Below are positions 1 to 8,595 of a stretch of DNA of 64,000 bases, piece after piece (the first letter of the stretch is position 1; the number at the start of each line of letters is the position of its first letter). Source of the stretch: Xanthobacteraceae bacterium (GTDB taxonomy: Bacteria > Pseudomonadota > Alphaproteobacteria > Rhizobiales > Xanthobacteraceae); NCBI GenBank assembly GCA_031291445.1, contig JARLJA010000012.1, positions 1-64,000 on the forward strand, given 5' to 3'. The translations under genes were made by a program, and so were the position numbers. The notes beneath the pieces were generated by a model, which had not been told where the DNA came from, ran no database searches, and was given only the letters and a program-made list of their open reading frames with translations.

Positions 1-1099
1 CGACCACCCGGGCGCCGGGCGCCACGCCGAGCCGCGGCGCGATCGAAGCCGCCAGCGTCGACTTTCCGGTGCCGGAAAAGCCGCCGATGGCGACCAGCCG
101 CGCCGGCGCCGGCGTCAGCAGGTCGCGCGCCAAGTGCAGGTAGTCGCGCGCGGCGGCCAGCGCGTCCGCGCCGCCGTGCGCCGATCCGGCCTGGGTGGCC
201 AGAACATGGGCGCGCACCGCCGCGCGCAGGCTCATGAACAGCGGCAGCAGCGGCAGCCCGTCGACCTCGTCGGCGTGGTCGAGGTAGCGGTTGGCGAGCC
301 AGTTGGCGGCCACCGCCTCGTCGCGGTGCCAGAGATCCATCAGCACGAAGGCGAGATCGTAGAGCACGTCGATGGTCGCCAGCCGGTCGTCGAACTCGAT
401 GCAGTCGAACAGGGTCGGCGCGCCGTCGACCAGGCAGATGTTGCGCAAGTGGAGATCGCCGTGGGAGTGCCGCACCTTGCCGGCGCGGGCGCGGGCCTCG
501 AGCCGTGGCGCCGCGGCGGCGAAGGCCGCTCGGACAGCGCCGTCATAGGCGGAAAGCGCGGCGGGGTCGAACGCGCCGGAGGCCGCGAGCGCGTCGCGGT
601 TGAGGTCGAGCACGGCTTCGATCGGCGCGGCCCCGCCGGCGCCGACCGCGGCGACGCGGTGGAAATCGGCGATTTCGCGGGCCAGCGCGGTCAGGAGCTC
701 ATGGGTCAGGACGTGGCGCCGCGCCAGCGTATCGAACAGCGTCGCGTCGTCGAAGCGGTTCATCTCGACCACCGCGTCGACCAGTTCGCCGGCCCCGTCG
801 AAGACGAGCCGGCCGTCGCGCTCCCGGGTGATGCGGCGCACGGCGCGGTAAAGCCCCGGCGCGGTGCGGCGGTTGAGCTCGATCTCGCGGGCGCAGGCGG
901 CGAGCCGCAGCTGCGGCGTCGAGAAATCCAGATAGGAAAACTTCACCGCGCGCTTGAGCTTCCAGACCAGCGGTCCGGCCAGCACCACCACGGAAATGTG
1001 GGTCTCACGCAGCGCCACCGGCGCCCCACCCGCCTGCGCGGTCAGGAACGCCAGCACGTCGTCCTGGTCTCTCGCCTGGTCTCGTGGTTCCGCGGTCAT
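1..1099 (-). CDS. Aminoglycoside phosphotransferase-like / AAA ATPase fusion protein (3' end outside window)
   Basis: The ATG on the minus strand is at 1099 and the frame stays open to the window edge, so the C-terminus is missing. The N-terminal part has the kinase-fold pattern of the APH family, including an HGDLHLRN catalytic-loop motif followed by LFDCIEFDD. Near the window edge a P-loop appears (GGFSGTGKST), the start of an AAA/gluconate-kinase-like domain. This APH-AAA architecture is a known conserved bacterial fusion of uncertain substrate. An FNR/FixK-like box lies 35 bp upstream of the start, between this gene and the divergent nitroreductase gene, so both may be induced at low oxygen. 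The real substrate cannot be told from sequence. Confidence 0.85.
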   Translation of the reverse strand, partial: MTAEPRDQARDQDDVLAFLTAQAGGAPVALRETHISVVVLAGPLVWKLKRAVKFSYLDFSTPQLRLAACAREIELNRRTAPGLYRAVRRITRERDGRLVFDGAGELVDAVVEMNRFDDATLFDTLARRHVLTHELLTALAREIADFHRVAAVGAGGAAPIEAVLDLNRDALAASGAFDPAALSAYDGAVRAAFAAAAPRLEARARAGKVRHSHGDLHLRNICLVDGAPTLFDCIEFDDRLATIDVLYDLAFVLMDLWHRDEAVAANWLANRYLDHADEVDGLPLLPLFMSLRAAVRAHVLATQAGSAHGGADALAAARDYLHLARDLLTPAPARLVAIGGFSGTGKSTLAASIAPRLGVAPGARVV

Positions 1100-1133
1100 G
1101 GCCGTCTCGTTGTGCGGTTGCCGGCGGCGGCCG

Positions 1134-1147
1134 CTGATCCAGATCAA
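1134..1147. promoter_or_regulatory. FNR/FixK-like box CTGATCCAGATCAA
   Basis: One mismatch to TTGAT-N4-ATCAA. It sits between divergent genes, 35 bp from the APH/AAA start at 1099 and 74 bp from the nitroreductase start at 1222. Confidence 0.6.
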
Positions 1148-1221
1148 CGCCGTCGCCAATGATCACTGTCTTGCTATCACAACAAGCCATCCCGGGCTTG
1201 GCTCGATCGAGAGGTCTGAAC

Positions 1222-1863
1222 ATGAGCACCCTGAGCAAAGTCGCGCTGGGCCTGATGGGGCAATTGCGCCCGAAACCCGCCACTGGTGACTCGGTGCACG
1301 CAATCGCCCTGCCCGCGCCGGAGAGCCATGGCGGCATGCCGCTGATGGAGGCGCTCGCCAGGCGGCAGTCGCGCCGCGCGTTCGCGCGCACCGAGCTGCC
1401 GCTGCCGCTGCTGTCCAACCTGCTGTGGGCGGCGTCGGGGCGTAACCGGCCCGATGGCCGCACCGCGCCGTCGGCGCTCAACGTCCAGGAGATCGATCTT
1501 TATGTCGCGCTGCCGACCGGCGCCTACTACTACGACGCCGCCAGCCATCGCCTGAACCTGGTCGCCGACGCCGACCTGCGCCGCATCACCGGATACCAGG
1601 ACTTCGTCGACGACGCGCCGCTCGATCTGGTGTTCGTCGCCGACCACGCCCGCATGCGCCTGGTGCCGGTCGAGCAGCGCGAAAGCTTCGCCTCGGTCGC
1701 GGCCGGCGCGATCTGCCAGAACGTCTATCTGTTCGCCGCGGCCAACGATCTCGCCACCGTCATCCGCGCCTGGATCGACCGCGAGGCCCTCGCCCGCGCG
1801 CTCGGCACCAGCCACGACCAACGGGTGTTGCTGTCGCAGACGGTGGGATTTCCGAAAGGCTGA
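1222..1863 (+). CDS. SagB-type nitroreductase family protein
   Basis: A 213-residue protein with the FMN-binding nitroreductase layout: an early SRRAFARTEL segment (the RRSxRxF-type FMN phosphate contact), LLWAASGRNRPDGRTAPSA typical of SagB-like members, and a C-terminal cofactor-binding half. The start at 1222 is preferred to an upstream in-frame ATG at 1159 because GAGAGGTCTGAAC precedes it and homology begins there. Members use NAD(P)H to reduce nitro or quinone-type compounds or to oxidise heterocycles; the substrate here is unknown. The FNR/FixK-like box 74 bp upstream suggests low-oxygen induction, as known for nitroreductases of the mycobacterial dormancy regulon. Confidence 0.8.
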   Translation: MSTLSKVALGLMGQLRPKPATGDSVHAIALPAPESHGGMPLMEALARRQSRRAFARTELPLPLLSNLLWAASGRNRPDGRTAPSALNVQEIDLYVALPTGAYYYDAASHRLNLVADADLRRITGYQDFVDDAPLDLVFVADHARMRLVPVEQRESFASVAAGAICQNVYLFAAANDLATVIRAWIDREALARALGTSHDQRVLLSQTVGFPKG

Positions 1864-1929
1864 GGTCGGGGCGAGGTGGCTTCGACCTGCCCTCGCATCA
1901 TGGCGGGGCGTGCCCTCACCACTCGCGTC

Positions 1930-1955
1930 ATTGCCGGGCTTGATGACCCGGCAAT
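1930..1955. repeat. Intergenic palindrome ATTGCCGGG-N8-CCCGGCAAT
   Basis: A perfect 9-bp stem with an 8-nt loop, 67 bp after the nitroreductase stop. The form (gcc-ggg-cttga-ccc-ggc) is that of common alphaproteobacterial intergenic repeats. It may act as a terminator for the upstream gene, but there is no T-run. Confidence 0.6.
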
Positions 1956-2030
1956 CCACGCTTTCCTTGCTCCATTGGCTTCAAAGAGTGGACCGCTGGT
2001 CAAGCCGCGGGTGACGCGGAGCAAGCGTAA

Positions 2031-2058
2031 GGCGGGTTAGCCGAAGGCGTAACCCGCC
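2031..2058. repeat. REP-like palindrome GGCGGGTTA...TAACCCGCC
   Basis: Inverted repeat GGCGGGTTAGCC / GGCGTAACCCGCC, 28 bp in total. It belongs with the neighbouring element at 2077-2102, which has the same GGCGGRT...ATCCGCC ends. Confidence 0.6.
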
Positions 2059-2076
2059 ACTTACGCTTGGCGAGAT

Positions 2077-2102
2077 GGCGGATAACGCTGCGCTGATCCG
2101 CC
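2077..2102. repeat. REP-like palindrome GGCGGATAA...TGATCCGCC
   Basis: A second copy of the GGCGGAT/ATCCGCC-ended element, 19 bp from the first and followed by CTACG. The pairing and spacing look like a dispersed intergenic repeat rather than a site for either flanking gene. Confidence 0.6.
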
Positions 2103-2229
2103 CTACGAGCTTCCGAAGGGGTGAGGTCGGGGCGCATCCTTCGCCATGGCCTGGCAACGCGATCCGTGTTCGACGGATCGCCAGCCCGCCCATCCGCGTC
2201 TTTCTTACGGCGATGCTGTCAAGACGTGG

Positions 2230-2252
2230 ATGCCCGCGACAAGCGCGGGCAT
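2230..2252. repeat. Palindrome ATGCCCGCG-acaag-CGCGGGCAT, possible terminator
   Basis: A perfect 9-bp stem and 5-nt loop, 49 bp past the DUF1476 stop on the minus strand. The core GTGGATGCCCGCG...CGCGGGCATGAC is of a common dispersed repeat type and may serve as a transcription end for the USP-DUF1476 unit. Confidence 0.55.
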
Positions 2253-2301
2253 GACGAGCAAGACAACGGGCGCTCCCGCGGCACGCCGTACAATGCGAAA
2301 C

Positions 2302-2613
2302 TCAGCGCTTCGCCTCAGCCGCGGCCTTGGCCGCCAGTTCCTCCAGCTTGCGCCGGATCTGCAGGTCGTTGACGCCGGCGCCGGCGAGATCCACCGCGAG
2401 CTTGCGGATGACGGCGTCGTGGCCGCCACCATCGACCTCGGCGGCGACCACGGCCGCCGCATAGGCTGCGGCGTCGTCGCCGGTCTTCTCGAGCTTGCCC
2501 GCGGCCCACAGCGCCAGCTGCCGGGTGACGTGGGCGTCGGCCAGGAACTTGTGCTCCTCTTCGAGAGCGAACTTCTTCTCGAAGGCCTCTTCGCGTTTTT
2601 CAAAATTAGGCAT
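2302..2613 (-). CDS. DUF1476 protein, F1-ATPase zeta-type inhibitor homologue
   Basis: A 103-residue, highly charged helical protein starting MPNFEKREEAFEKKFALEEE and ending IRRKLEELAAKAAAEAKR. This matches DUF1476, the family of the alphaproteobacterial zeta subunit that inhibits ATP hydrolysis by F1-ATPase (established in Paracoccus). The N-terminal EKREEAFEKKFA segment is the inhibitory helix region in that family. The gene lies 55 bp downstream of a universal stress protein whose promoter has an FNR/FixK box, so it is probably co-expressed under oxygen limitation, when stopping ATP hydrolysis would save energy. Alphaproteobacteria can carry several paralogues; this may not be the housekeeping copy. 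Confidence 0.8.
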   Translation of the reverse strand: MPNFEKREEAFEKKFALEEEHKFLADAHVTRQLALWAAGKLEKTGDDAAAYAAAVVAAEVDGGGHDAVIRKLAVDLAGAGVNDLQIRRKLEELAAKAAAEAKR

Positions 2614-2668
2614 CGTCTCGATCCTCGAACTCTAAAGCTTTGTTGGCCTGCCGCGTCGGGACACGGCG

Positions 2669-3499
2669 TCAGTGCGACATGAACACCGGCACGGTCATGG
2701 TTTCGAGAATACCACGGGTGACGCCGCCGAGCATGAATTCCCGCAGGCGCGAATGGCCGTAACCGCCCATCACCAGCATGTCGGCAGAGAGGTCGGCGGC
2801 ATGCGACAGCACGATGCTCGCCACGTCGATGTCGGCGGCCGGCGTGATCTCGATCTCGACTGTGACGCCGTGACGCGCCAGATGGCGGGCGATGTCGGCG
2901 CCGCGAATCTCGCGCTGGACCTTGGTCTTCTCGTTGGCGACGATGAAGATCTCGACGGTCTTGGCGCGGCGCAGGAACGGCAAGGCGTCGTTGATGGCGC
3001 GGGCCGCGGTGCGGCTGCCGTCCCAGCAGCAGATCACGCGGTTCAGCGTCACCCCGCCCTTGTGGATGTAGGGCACGATCACCACCGGGCGCCCCGAATT
3101 GAACAGCACGGCCTCGATCATCAGATCGTTGTGCGCGCCGTTGTGGTGATCGGACTGCATCACCACGCTGAGGTCGCAGCGGCGGGCGATCAGGGCGAGC
3201 GCATCCGGCGGTCCCGAATCGCCCTCGACGATCAGGCGGGGCTCGCCGGCGACGCGGTGGCGCTGGATCAAGGCCTCGAAGCGTTCGACCGCCTTGCGCG
3301 CCACGGTTTCGTTCTCCGCCATCACGCTCGCCAGCACGTCGGACGGCACATCGGGCATCACGAAGCTCGGGATTCCCGCATTGCCGAACGCCACGCCGGT
3401 GAGGTGCGCCTCGAAGATCTCGGCGAGCGATACCGCGAAATCGCTCACGCCGTCGCGAGCCGCGTCGCGCTCCAACTTTACCACAATGTCCTTGATCAT
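2669..3499 (-). CDS. Universal stress protein, tandem UspA domains
   Basis: Start ATG at 3499 (MIKDIVVKLERDAARDG), 276 residues. Two UspA-like domains are visible. The C-terminal one has the ATP-binding signature GGYGHSRLREFMLGGVTR (G-x2-G-x9-G-T type); the N-terminal one is degenerate. A longer frame reaches 3958 but runs antisense into phaC and lacks homology. A perfect FNR/FixK-type box (3557-3570) lies 58 bp upstream. The DUF1476 gene follows after 55 bp. Tandem USPs induced by hypoxia are typical of dormancy regulons; the biochemical role is not known. Confidence 0.88.
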   Translation of the reverse strand: MIKDIVVKLERDAARDGVSDFAVSLAEIFEAHLTGVAFGNAGIPSFVMPDVPSDVLASVMAENETVARKAVERFEALIQRHRVAGEPRLIVEGDSGPPDALALIARRCDLSVVMQSDHHNGAHNDLMIEAVLFNSGRPVVIVPYIHKGGVTLNRVICCWDGSRTAARAINDALPFLRRAKTVEIFIVANEKTKVQREIRGADIARHLARHGVTVEIEITPAADIDVASIVLSHAADLSADMLVMGGYGHSRLREFMLGGVTRGILETMTVPVFMSH

Positions 3500-3556
3500 C
3501 GTCCGCTCCAGGGCTTCTTGAGATGCTAAATGCTCGCATGTCTGCGAGCCATGCCC

Positions 3557-3570
3557 TTGACGCAGGTCAA
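3557..3570 (-). promoter_or_regulatory. FNR/FixK box TTGACGCAGGTCAA
   Basis: A symmetrical TTGAC-N4-GTCAA, 58 bp upstream of the USP start codon at 3499 and 63 bp beyond the phaC stop. Confidence 0.75.
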
Positions 3571-3633
3571 AATCAGCGCATTTCGCCGGCAATCTTCCCG
3601 GACCGGTGTTCGGCCGGGACAGCGCGCGGCGCC

Positions 3634-5400
3634 TCAGTGCTCGAGGACGTAGCGGCCCGGCGCCTCGTCGATGGCCGGATAGCCCTCCGACCCCATCGCC
3701 GGGGGCGCGACGCGCTCGCCGGACCGGGCATCGAGCCACGCCGTCCAGGCCGGCCACCATGATCCGTCGCGCAGCTCGGCCTGATTCATCCAGTCGTCCG
3801 GCCCGACATAAAGCCCGAGCGGTCCGCGTTCGCGAATGCGGTAGTGCCGGTTCTTGACGCCCGGCGGGCTGACCACGCCGGCGTTGTGGCCGCCGGACGT
3901 GAGGACGAAGGTCAGCTCCGATTCGTTGAGCAGGTGAATCTTGAACACCGAGTGCCACGGCGCGACGTGATCGGTCTCGGTTCCGACCACGAACAGCGGC
4001 ACCCGGATGTCGCTCAGCGCCACCGGCCGGCCGGCCGCGGGAAACCGCCCTTCGGCCAGGTCATTGTTGAGGAACAGCCGGCGCAGGTATTCGCTGTGCA
4101 TGCGCGCCGGCATCCGCGTGCCGTCGGCGTTCCAGGTCATCAGGTCGTTGGGATGGTCCTGCTCGCCGAGACAATAGGCCTTGATCAGCCGCGACCAGAA
4201 CAGGTCGTTCGACCGCAGCATCTGGAAGCTGCCCGCCATCTGGCGGCTGTCGAGATAGCCCTGCTCGCGCATCACGTCCTCAAGGAACGCGAGCTGATCC
4301 TCGGTGACGAAGAGCTGCAGTTCGCCCGCCTCGGTGAAGTCGGTCTGGGCACAGAACAAGGTGACGCTGGCGAGGCGCGGGTCGCCGTCGCGCGCCATCG
4401 CCGCCGCGGCGATGGCCAGCAGGGTGCCGCCGAGGCAATAGCCGGTGGCGTGCACCTTGGCGCCGTGGCAGATGTCGGTGACGGCGTCGAGCGCCGCCAT
4501 GACGCCGCGGCTGCGGTAATCGTCGAAGCCGATTTCGCGGAACGAGGCGTCCGGATTGCGCCAGGAGATGCAGAACACGGTGTGGCCCTGCCCGACCAGG
4601 TGGCGGATCAGCGAGTTGTGCGGCGACAGATCGAGGATGTAGTACTTCATGATCCAGGCCGGCACGATCAGCACCGGCTCGCGCGCGACGCTGGGCGTCG
4701 TCGGGGCGTATTGCAAGAGCTCGATCAACTCGTTGCGGAACACCACCTTGCCCGGGGTCGCCGCCAGATCGCGTCCGACCACGAAGGCCTCCGGGCCGTG
4801 GTGATGGCCGGTGAGCGCAACGCCGGCGTCGAGGCGAAGGTTTTCGGCGCCCTTGAAGAAGTTGGTTCCTCCGCTGGCGAGCGTGACCGCGATCACCTCG
4901 GGATTGAGCCAGGGGATGTTCGAGGGCGAAAACATGTCGACGAACTGGCGGGTCTGGAACGCCACCATGCGCTGGTTGGCGTGGTCGACGCCCGGCGGCG
5001 CTTCGGCGACCTTGAGCCACCACTCCTCGGCGAGCAGGAAGGCCTGCGACATCAGCTTGAACGGCGGCTGCTGCCATGCCGGACTGCTGAAACGGTGATC
5101 CGCCGGCGACGGCTCGATCACGGTTTCGCCGTCGATCGCGCTGCCAAGCCGCGCCCACTGGGTGGCCGCCTCCGACATCAACTCGAGGCGCCGAAACGGC
5201 GCATTGGCGAAATGCACGCCCCAGTCCATCGCCGACAGCCACTGCGCCGCCAGCGACGTACCGCCCGTCAACCGCCCCTCGATGGCGTGGACCATACTGT
5301 CGAGTTCGGCGGCCGTGGCCGACGGCGTGGCGGCGAGCCGGGTGACGGGCTGCGCCTTGCCCGCGGGCAACGGCGAAAGCGGCGCGAGATCCTGGGGCAT
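3634..5400 (-). CDS. phaC: Class I poly(3-hydroxyalkanoate) synthase
   Basis: 588 residues, the usual class I PhaC length. It polymerises (R)-3-hydroxyacyl-CoA into PHA at the granule surface. The lipase-box-like nucleophile motif GYCLGG places the catalytic Cys at residue 322. The general-base Asp (VGTETDHVAPW) and His (TSGGHNAGVVSPPG) follow in the expected order, with W-N-Dx-T region and conserved PAWIMKYYILDLSPHNSL before them. The start at 5400 has AGGTTTCCCCG upstream. An FNR/FixK box lies 63 bp upstream, separate from the ftsH gene that precedes it in the same direction. A phasin and a CHAD protein encoded further along share this type of promoter. Confidence 0.95.
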   Translation of the reverse strand: MPQDLAPLSPLPAGKAQPVTRLAATPSATAAELDSMVHAIEGRLTGGTSLAAQWLSAMDWGVHFANAPFRRLELMSEAATQWARLGSAIDGETVIEPSPADHRFSSPAWQQPPFKLMSQAFLLAEEWWLKVAEAPPGVDHANQRMVAFQTRQFVDMFSPSNIPWLNPEVIAVTLASGGTNFFKGAENLRLDAGVALTGHHHGPEAFVVGRDLAATPGKVVFRNELIELLQYAPTTPSVAREPVLIVPAWIMKYYILDLSPHNSLIRHLVGQGHTVFCISWRNPDASFREIGFDDYRSRGVMAALDAVTDICHGAKVHATGYCLGGTLLAIAAAAMARDGDPRLASVTLFCAQTDFTEAGELQLFVTEDQLAFLEDVMREQGYLDSRQMAGSFQMLRSNDLFWSRLIKAYCLGEQDHPNDLMTWNADGTRMPARMHSEYLRRLFLNNDLAEGRFPAAGRPVALSDIRVPLFVVGTETDHVAPWHSVFKIHLLNESELTFVLTSGGHNAGVVSPPGVKNRHYRIRERGPLGLYVGPDDWMNQAELRDGSWWPAWTAWLDARSGERVAPPAMGSEGYPAIDEAPGRYVLEH

Positions 5401-5462
5401 CGGGGAAACCTGGCGAATATTGATTAATTTAGTTTATTTTAGATCAGGGTGGGGCCAACGGG

Positions 5463-5476
5463 TTGACCTGTCTCAA
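5463..5476 (-). promoter_or_regulatory. FNR/FixK-like box TTGACCTGTCTCAA
   Basis: TTGAC-N4-CTCAA, 63 bp upstream of the phaC start. Near-identical in form to the box at 10558. Confidence 0.65.
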
Positions 5477-5556
5477 TGAACACCGCGTTAACGGCCGGTC
5501 GAGTCAGAATGCAAGCGTCACGCAACTGTCGTGCAGCAGACATCATGTGATGAGGA

Positions 5557-7404
5557 TCATGCGATCGCAGGGGCCTCATCGCTGCGCTCGGCGCGCGGCC
5601 GCAGCGGTGCAAAGTCGTCGGCGGTCAGCGTCTCGCGCGCGATCAGCAGTTCGACGCCGGCCTCGAGATCGCTCCGCCGCCGCTCCAGGATCTCGCGCGC
5701 CTGCACGTCGGCGTGTTCGACCAGGTCGCGCACGGCGACATCGATCTCGCGGGCCGTGACTTCCGCCGCGCTCACCACCTGGTCCTGCGCGGTGGCGAGA
5801 AAGGTCTGCGGCCGCGGCGCGTAGGTGCGCTGGCCGACCTGCGGATCCATGCCGTATTTGGTCACCATCTCCACCGCGATCTCGGTCGCGCGCTGCAGAT
5901 CGTCGGCCGCCCCGGTCGAGATGTCGCCATCGAAGATCAACTGCTCGGCGGCCCGGCCGCCCATCAGCACGGCGATGCGGTTCTTGAGTTCGGTCGCGGT
6001 CAGCAGGAAGCGGTCCTCGGTCGGGCGCTGCATGGTGTAGCCGAGCGCGCCGACCCCGCGCGGGATGATCGACACCTTCTGCACCGGGTCGACGCCGGTG
6101 AGATCGGACGCGACCAGCGCATGACCCATTTCGTGGAAAGCGACGCGGCGGCGCTCCGCCGTGCTCAGGATCCTGCTCTTCTTCTCGACCCCCGCGACGA
6201 TGCGCTCGATCGCGACGGTGAAGTCGGCGAAGCTGACGTCCTCGCCCTTGCGCCGGGTCGCGGCGATCGCCGCCTCGTTGATGAGGTTGGCGAGATCGGC
6301 GCCGGTGAAGCCGGCGGTCAGGGCCGCCACCCGATCGAGATCGACGCCGGCTGCGAGCCGGATCTTGCGGACGTGGACCTTGAGGATGGCGAGGCGGCCG
6401 CCGCGATCCGGCCGGTCGACAAGCACCTGGCGATCGAAGCGCCCGGCCCGCAACAGCGCCGGATCGAGAATCTCCGGGCGATTGGTGGCGGCGAGCAGGA
6501 TGACGCCGGCGCTCGGGTCGAAGCCGTCGAGCTCGGCCAGCAACTGGTTGAGGGTCTGCTCCTTCTCGTCATAGCCGCCGAACGCCGCGTTGGTGCGGCT
6601 GCGGCCGAGCGCGTCGAGCTCGTCGATGAAGATGATGCACGGCGCGGCCTGGCGGGCCTGCGCGAACAGGTCGCGGACCCGCGCGGCGCCGACGCCGACG
6701 AACATCTCGACGAATTCCGAGCCCGAGATCGAGAAGAACGGCACCCCCGCCTCGCCGGCGACGGCGCGGGCCAGCAGGGTCTTGCCGGTGCCCGGCGGTC
6801 CCACCAGCAGGATTCCCTTGGGCACGTGGGCGCCGAGCCGGCCGTAGCTCTTGGGGTCCTTGAGGAACGACACCACCTCCTGGAGCTCGAACTTCGCCTC
6901 CTCGACGCCGGCGACGTCGGCAAAGGTCACCTTGGTGTCCTTCTCGACATAGACCTTGGCGCGCGACTTGCCGATCGACATCAGGCCGCCGAACCCCTGC
7001 CGGTCGGCGAGGCGACGGCCGAGAAACACCCAGACCATGTAGAACAGCAGCGCCGGCACCACCCACGACAGCAGCGTGGTGACGAAGCCGCCGGACGGTT
7101 CGCCGGTCACCGTGATGCCCTTGGCCGCGAGCCGGTCGGCGAGCTGCGGCTCGACGCGGACCGTGATGAAGGAGGTCGAGCCGCTCGGCAGCTTGTCCTT
7201 GACCTTGCCGCGGATGAATTCCTGCCCGATCGCGACCTCGGTGACGTTACCCTGGGCCACCAGCTGATCGAACTGGCTGTAGGGGATGGTCTCGATCTGG
7301 CTGTAATTGGTCAGCGCCCATTGCAGCAGCAGCATGCCCAGCGCAGCCGCGAAGAAATACCAGATCGCGACATTCTGCTTCCGCGCCGGGGAATCGTGTT
7401 CCAT
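5557..7404 (-). CDS. ftsH: FtsH-type membrane AAA+ zinc metalloprotease
   Basis: 615 residues. An N-terminal membrane helix (about 14-30), a short periplasmic segment and a second helix (about 112-128) precede the AAA+ module with Walker A GPPGTGKT and Walker [10 protein letters not shown]. The protease domain has the zinc motif HEMGH. It degrades membrane and some cytosolic proteins. The start at 7404 has a strong GGAGGTC Shine-Dalgarno. It lies 66 bp after mlaD and is probably read from the mlaEFD promoter, which carries two FNR/FixK boxes. It is shorter than typical housekeeping FtsH and may be an additional, stress-induced paralogue; that is inference. Confidence 0.93.
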   Translation of the reverse strand: MEHDSPARKQNVAIWYFFAAALGMLLLQWALTNYSQIETIPYSQFDQLVAQGNVTEVAIGQEFIRGKVKDKLPSGSTSFITVRVEPQLADRLAAKGITVTGEPSGGFVTTLLSWVVPALLFYMVWVFLGRRLADRQGFGGLMSIGKSRAKVYVEKDTKVTFADVAGVEEAKFELQEVVSFLKDPKSYGRLGAHVPKGILLVGPPGTGKTLLARAVAGEAGVPFFSISGSEFVEMFVGVGAARVRDLFAQARQAAPCIIFIDELDALGRSRTNAAFGGYDEKEQTLNQLLAELDGFDPSAGVILLAATNRPEILDPALLRAGRFDRQVLVDRPDRGGRLAILKVHVRKIRLAAGVDLDRVAALTAGFTGADLANLINEAAIAATRRKGEDVSFADFTVAIERIVAGVEKKSRILSTAERRRVAFHEMGHALVASDLTGVDPVQKVSIIPRGVGALGYTMQRPTEDRFLLTATELKNRIAVLMGGRAAEQLIFDGDISTGAADDLQRATEIAVEMVTKYGMDPQVGQRTYAPRPQTFLATAQDQVVSAAEVTAREIDVAVRDLVEHADVQAREILERRRSDLEAGVELLIARETLTADDFAPLRPRAERSDEAPAIA

Positions 7405-7470
7405 CCTGACCTCCTCGCGCGGCGCGCCAGCATTTCGTTGTCGCGCGCCGCCACCACCATAGTCCCGTTG

Positions 7471-8586
7471 CTAGTTCGCCGCCGCCACCCACCCGACCAG
7501 GCTGGTCGCGGCGGCGCCGAACGCGCCGTTGAAGGCGGCAAACGCCGCCGCCGGCGTCAGCGCCTCGAGCGGCCGGCGCTCGCTGAACAGCCGCGCCGCG
7601 ACCACGCGACCGCTCTTGTCGACAATGCGGGCCGAGAACGTGATTTCCGCCACCGGCTGGGGTTCGGCCGCGACCGCGAAATTGCGGATGTCGATCAGGA
7701 GCTGGGACGCGTTGCCCCCCTCGCCGCCCTCCTGCCCGCGCAGCGGTGCATGGGCGATATCGAAATTCTCGAAACTCTGGACCAGCTTCGCCTGCAGGAG
7801 CTTCGGGATGCTGTCGGCCCACTGGGCGTCGGCGAAGCCGGGATAGTCCTTGCCGGTCGGGGTGACGAGAAGGCGCTGGGTGTCGAACATGACCTCGGCT
7901 GTCGGCTCGGGGATGACGAGCTGCCGCTTGAGGACTGCGTTGGGCAGCGCGAAGCTGTCCGGCGCGCGGAGATCGAACATGGTCTTCGGCGGCGCCGGCG
8001 GCCCGCCGCCGGTCATCCGCTCGACGCCGGTCAGAATTCCGTCGATCCGCGGCGTGTTCTTGGCCAGTCCCTCGGCGAATACCTGCAGATTGGTGATCGT
8101 GCTGTGCAGCGGCTCGGCGTTTTCGGACAGCACGGCGTCGACCCGCCGGAGTGCGTCGCGCGCGGCCTGGGTCATGCTCTGCCCGGCGCCGGGTTCGGCG
8201 ACCAGGATCGGCATGACCTCGGGCGCGGTGAGCTGGGTGCCGCCCTCGAGCGCGATCACGGGAACGCCGGTGAGCCCCTGGAAATCGAGCCCCACCTTGG
8301 TGTCGGCGCGCATCGGCGTCGTCGCGGTCACCGAGATGGTGGCATTGACCCGCCGGGGATTGTCGGGGGCGAGCCCGAGTTCGGTGACCTCGCCGACATG
8401 GATGCCGTTGAACAGTACGCCCGCGCCCACCAGCAGCCCGGGCACCGGACCGTTGAACTGGACGTGGTAAGTGCTGCGCGCGCCGAGACCACCGGTGTTG
8501 TGCAGCCAGTAGACGAAGCCGAACACCGCGGCGATGGCCGCGAGCACGAAGGCGCCGACGATGAGGAAGGGAGCGCGTGTTTCCAT
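7471..8586 (-). CDS. mlaD: MlaD-like MCE-family lipid-transport protein
   Basis: 371 residues. One N-terminal transmembrane helix (about 8-28) is followed by an MCE domain (YHVQFNGPVPGLLVGAGVLFNGIHVGEV), then a long periplasmic region and an ABC-type-transport auxiliary-like C-terminus. MCE proteins form hexameric rings that hold phospholipid in transit across the periplasm. It is third in mlaE-mlaF-mlaD, 9 bp after mlaF. The extended C-terminus is longer than E. coli MlaD, as in alphaproteobacterial homologues. Confidence 0.85.
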   Translation of the reverse strand: METRAPFLIVGAFVLAAIAAVFGFVYWLHNTGGLGARSTYHVQFNGPVPGLLVGAGVLFNGIHVGEVTELGLAPDNPRRVNATISVTATTPMRADTKVGLDFQGLTGVPVIALEGGTQLTAPEVMPILVAEPGAGQSMTQAARDALRRVDAVLSENAEPLHSTITNLQVFAEGLAKNTPRIDGILTGVERMTGGGPPAPPKTMFDLRAPDSFALPNAVLKRQLVIPEPTAEVMFDTQRLLVTPTGKDYPGFADAQWADSIPKLLQAKLVQSFENFDIAHAPLRGQEGGEGGNASQLLIDIRNFAVAAEPQPVAEITFSARIVDKSGRVVAARLFSERRPLEALTPAAAFAAFNGAFGAAATSLVGWVAAAN

Positions 8587-8595
8587 GTTTTGTCC

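Larger units (their letters stand above)
1864..2301. other. 438-bp intergenic region with palindromic repeat elements, no gene
   Basis: No ORF here has convincing codon structure. The stretch holds four short inverted repeats of the kind scattered through Bradyrhizobium-like genomes, listed separately. The nitroreductase gene and the DUF1476 gene converge on it, so some hairpins may end transcription. Confidence 0.6.

Noticed and set aside
3844-5427. A plus-strand frame of 527 codons opposite phaC
   Set aside because: phaC has its catalytic triad and full length on the other strand; the frame has no recognisable family.
5547-5560. GTGATGAGGATCAT, weakly FNR-like, at the ftsH stop
   Set aside because: It has mismatches in both halves, overlaps the ftsH coding end and is about 150 bp from phaC, which already has a better box at 5463.
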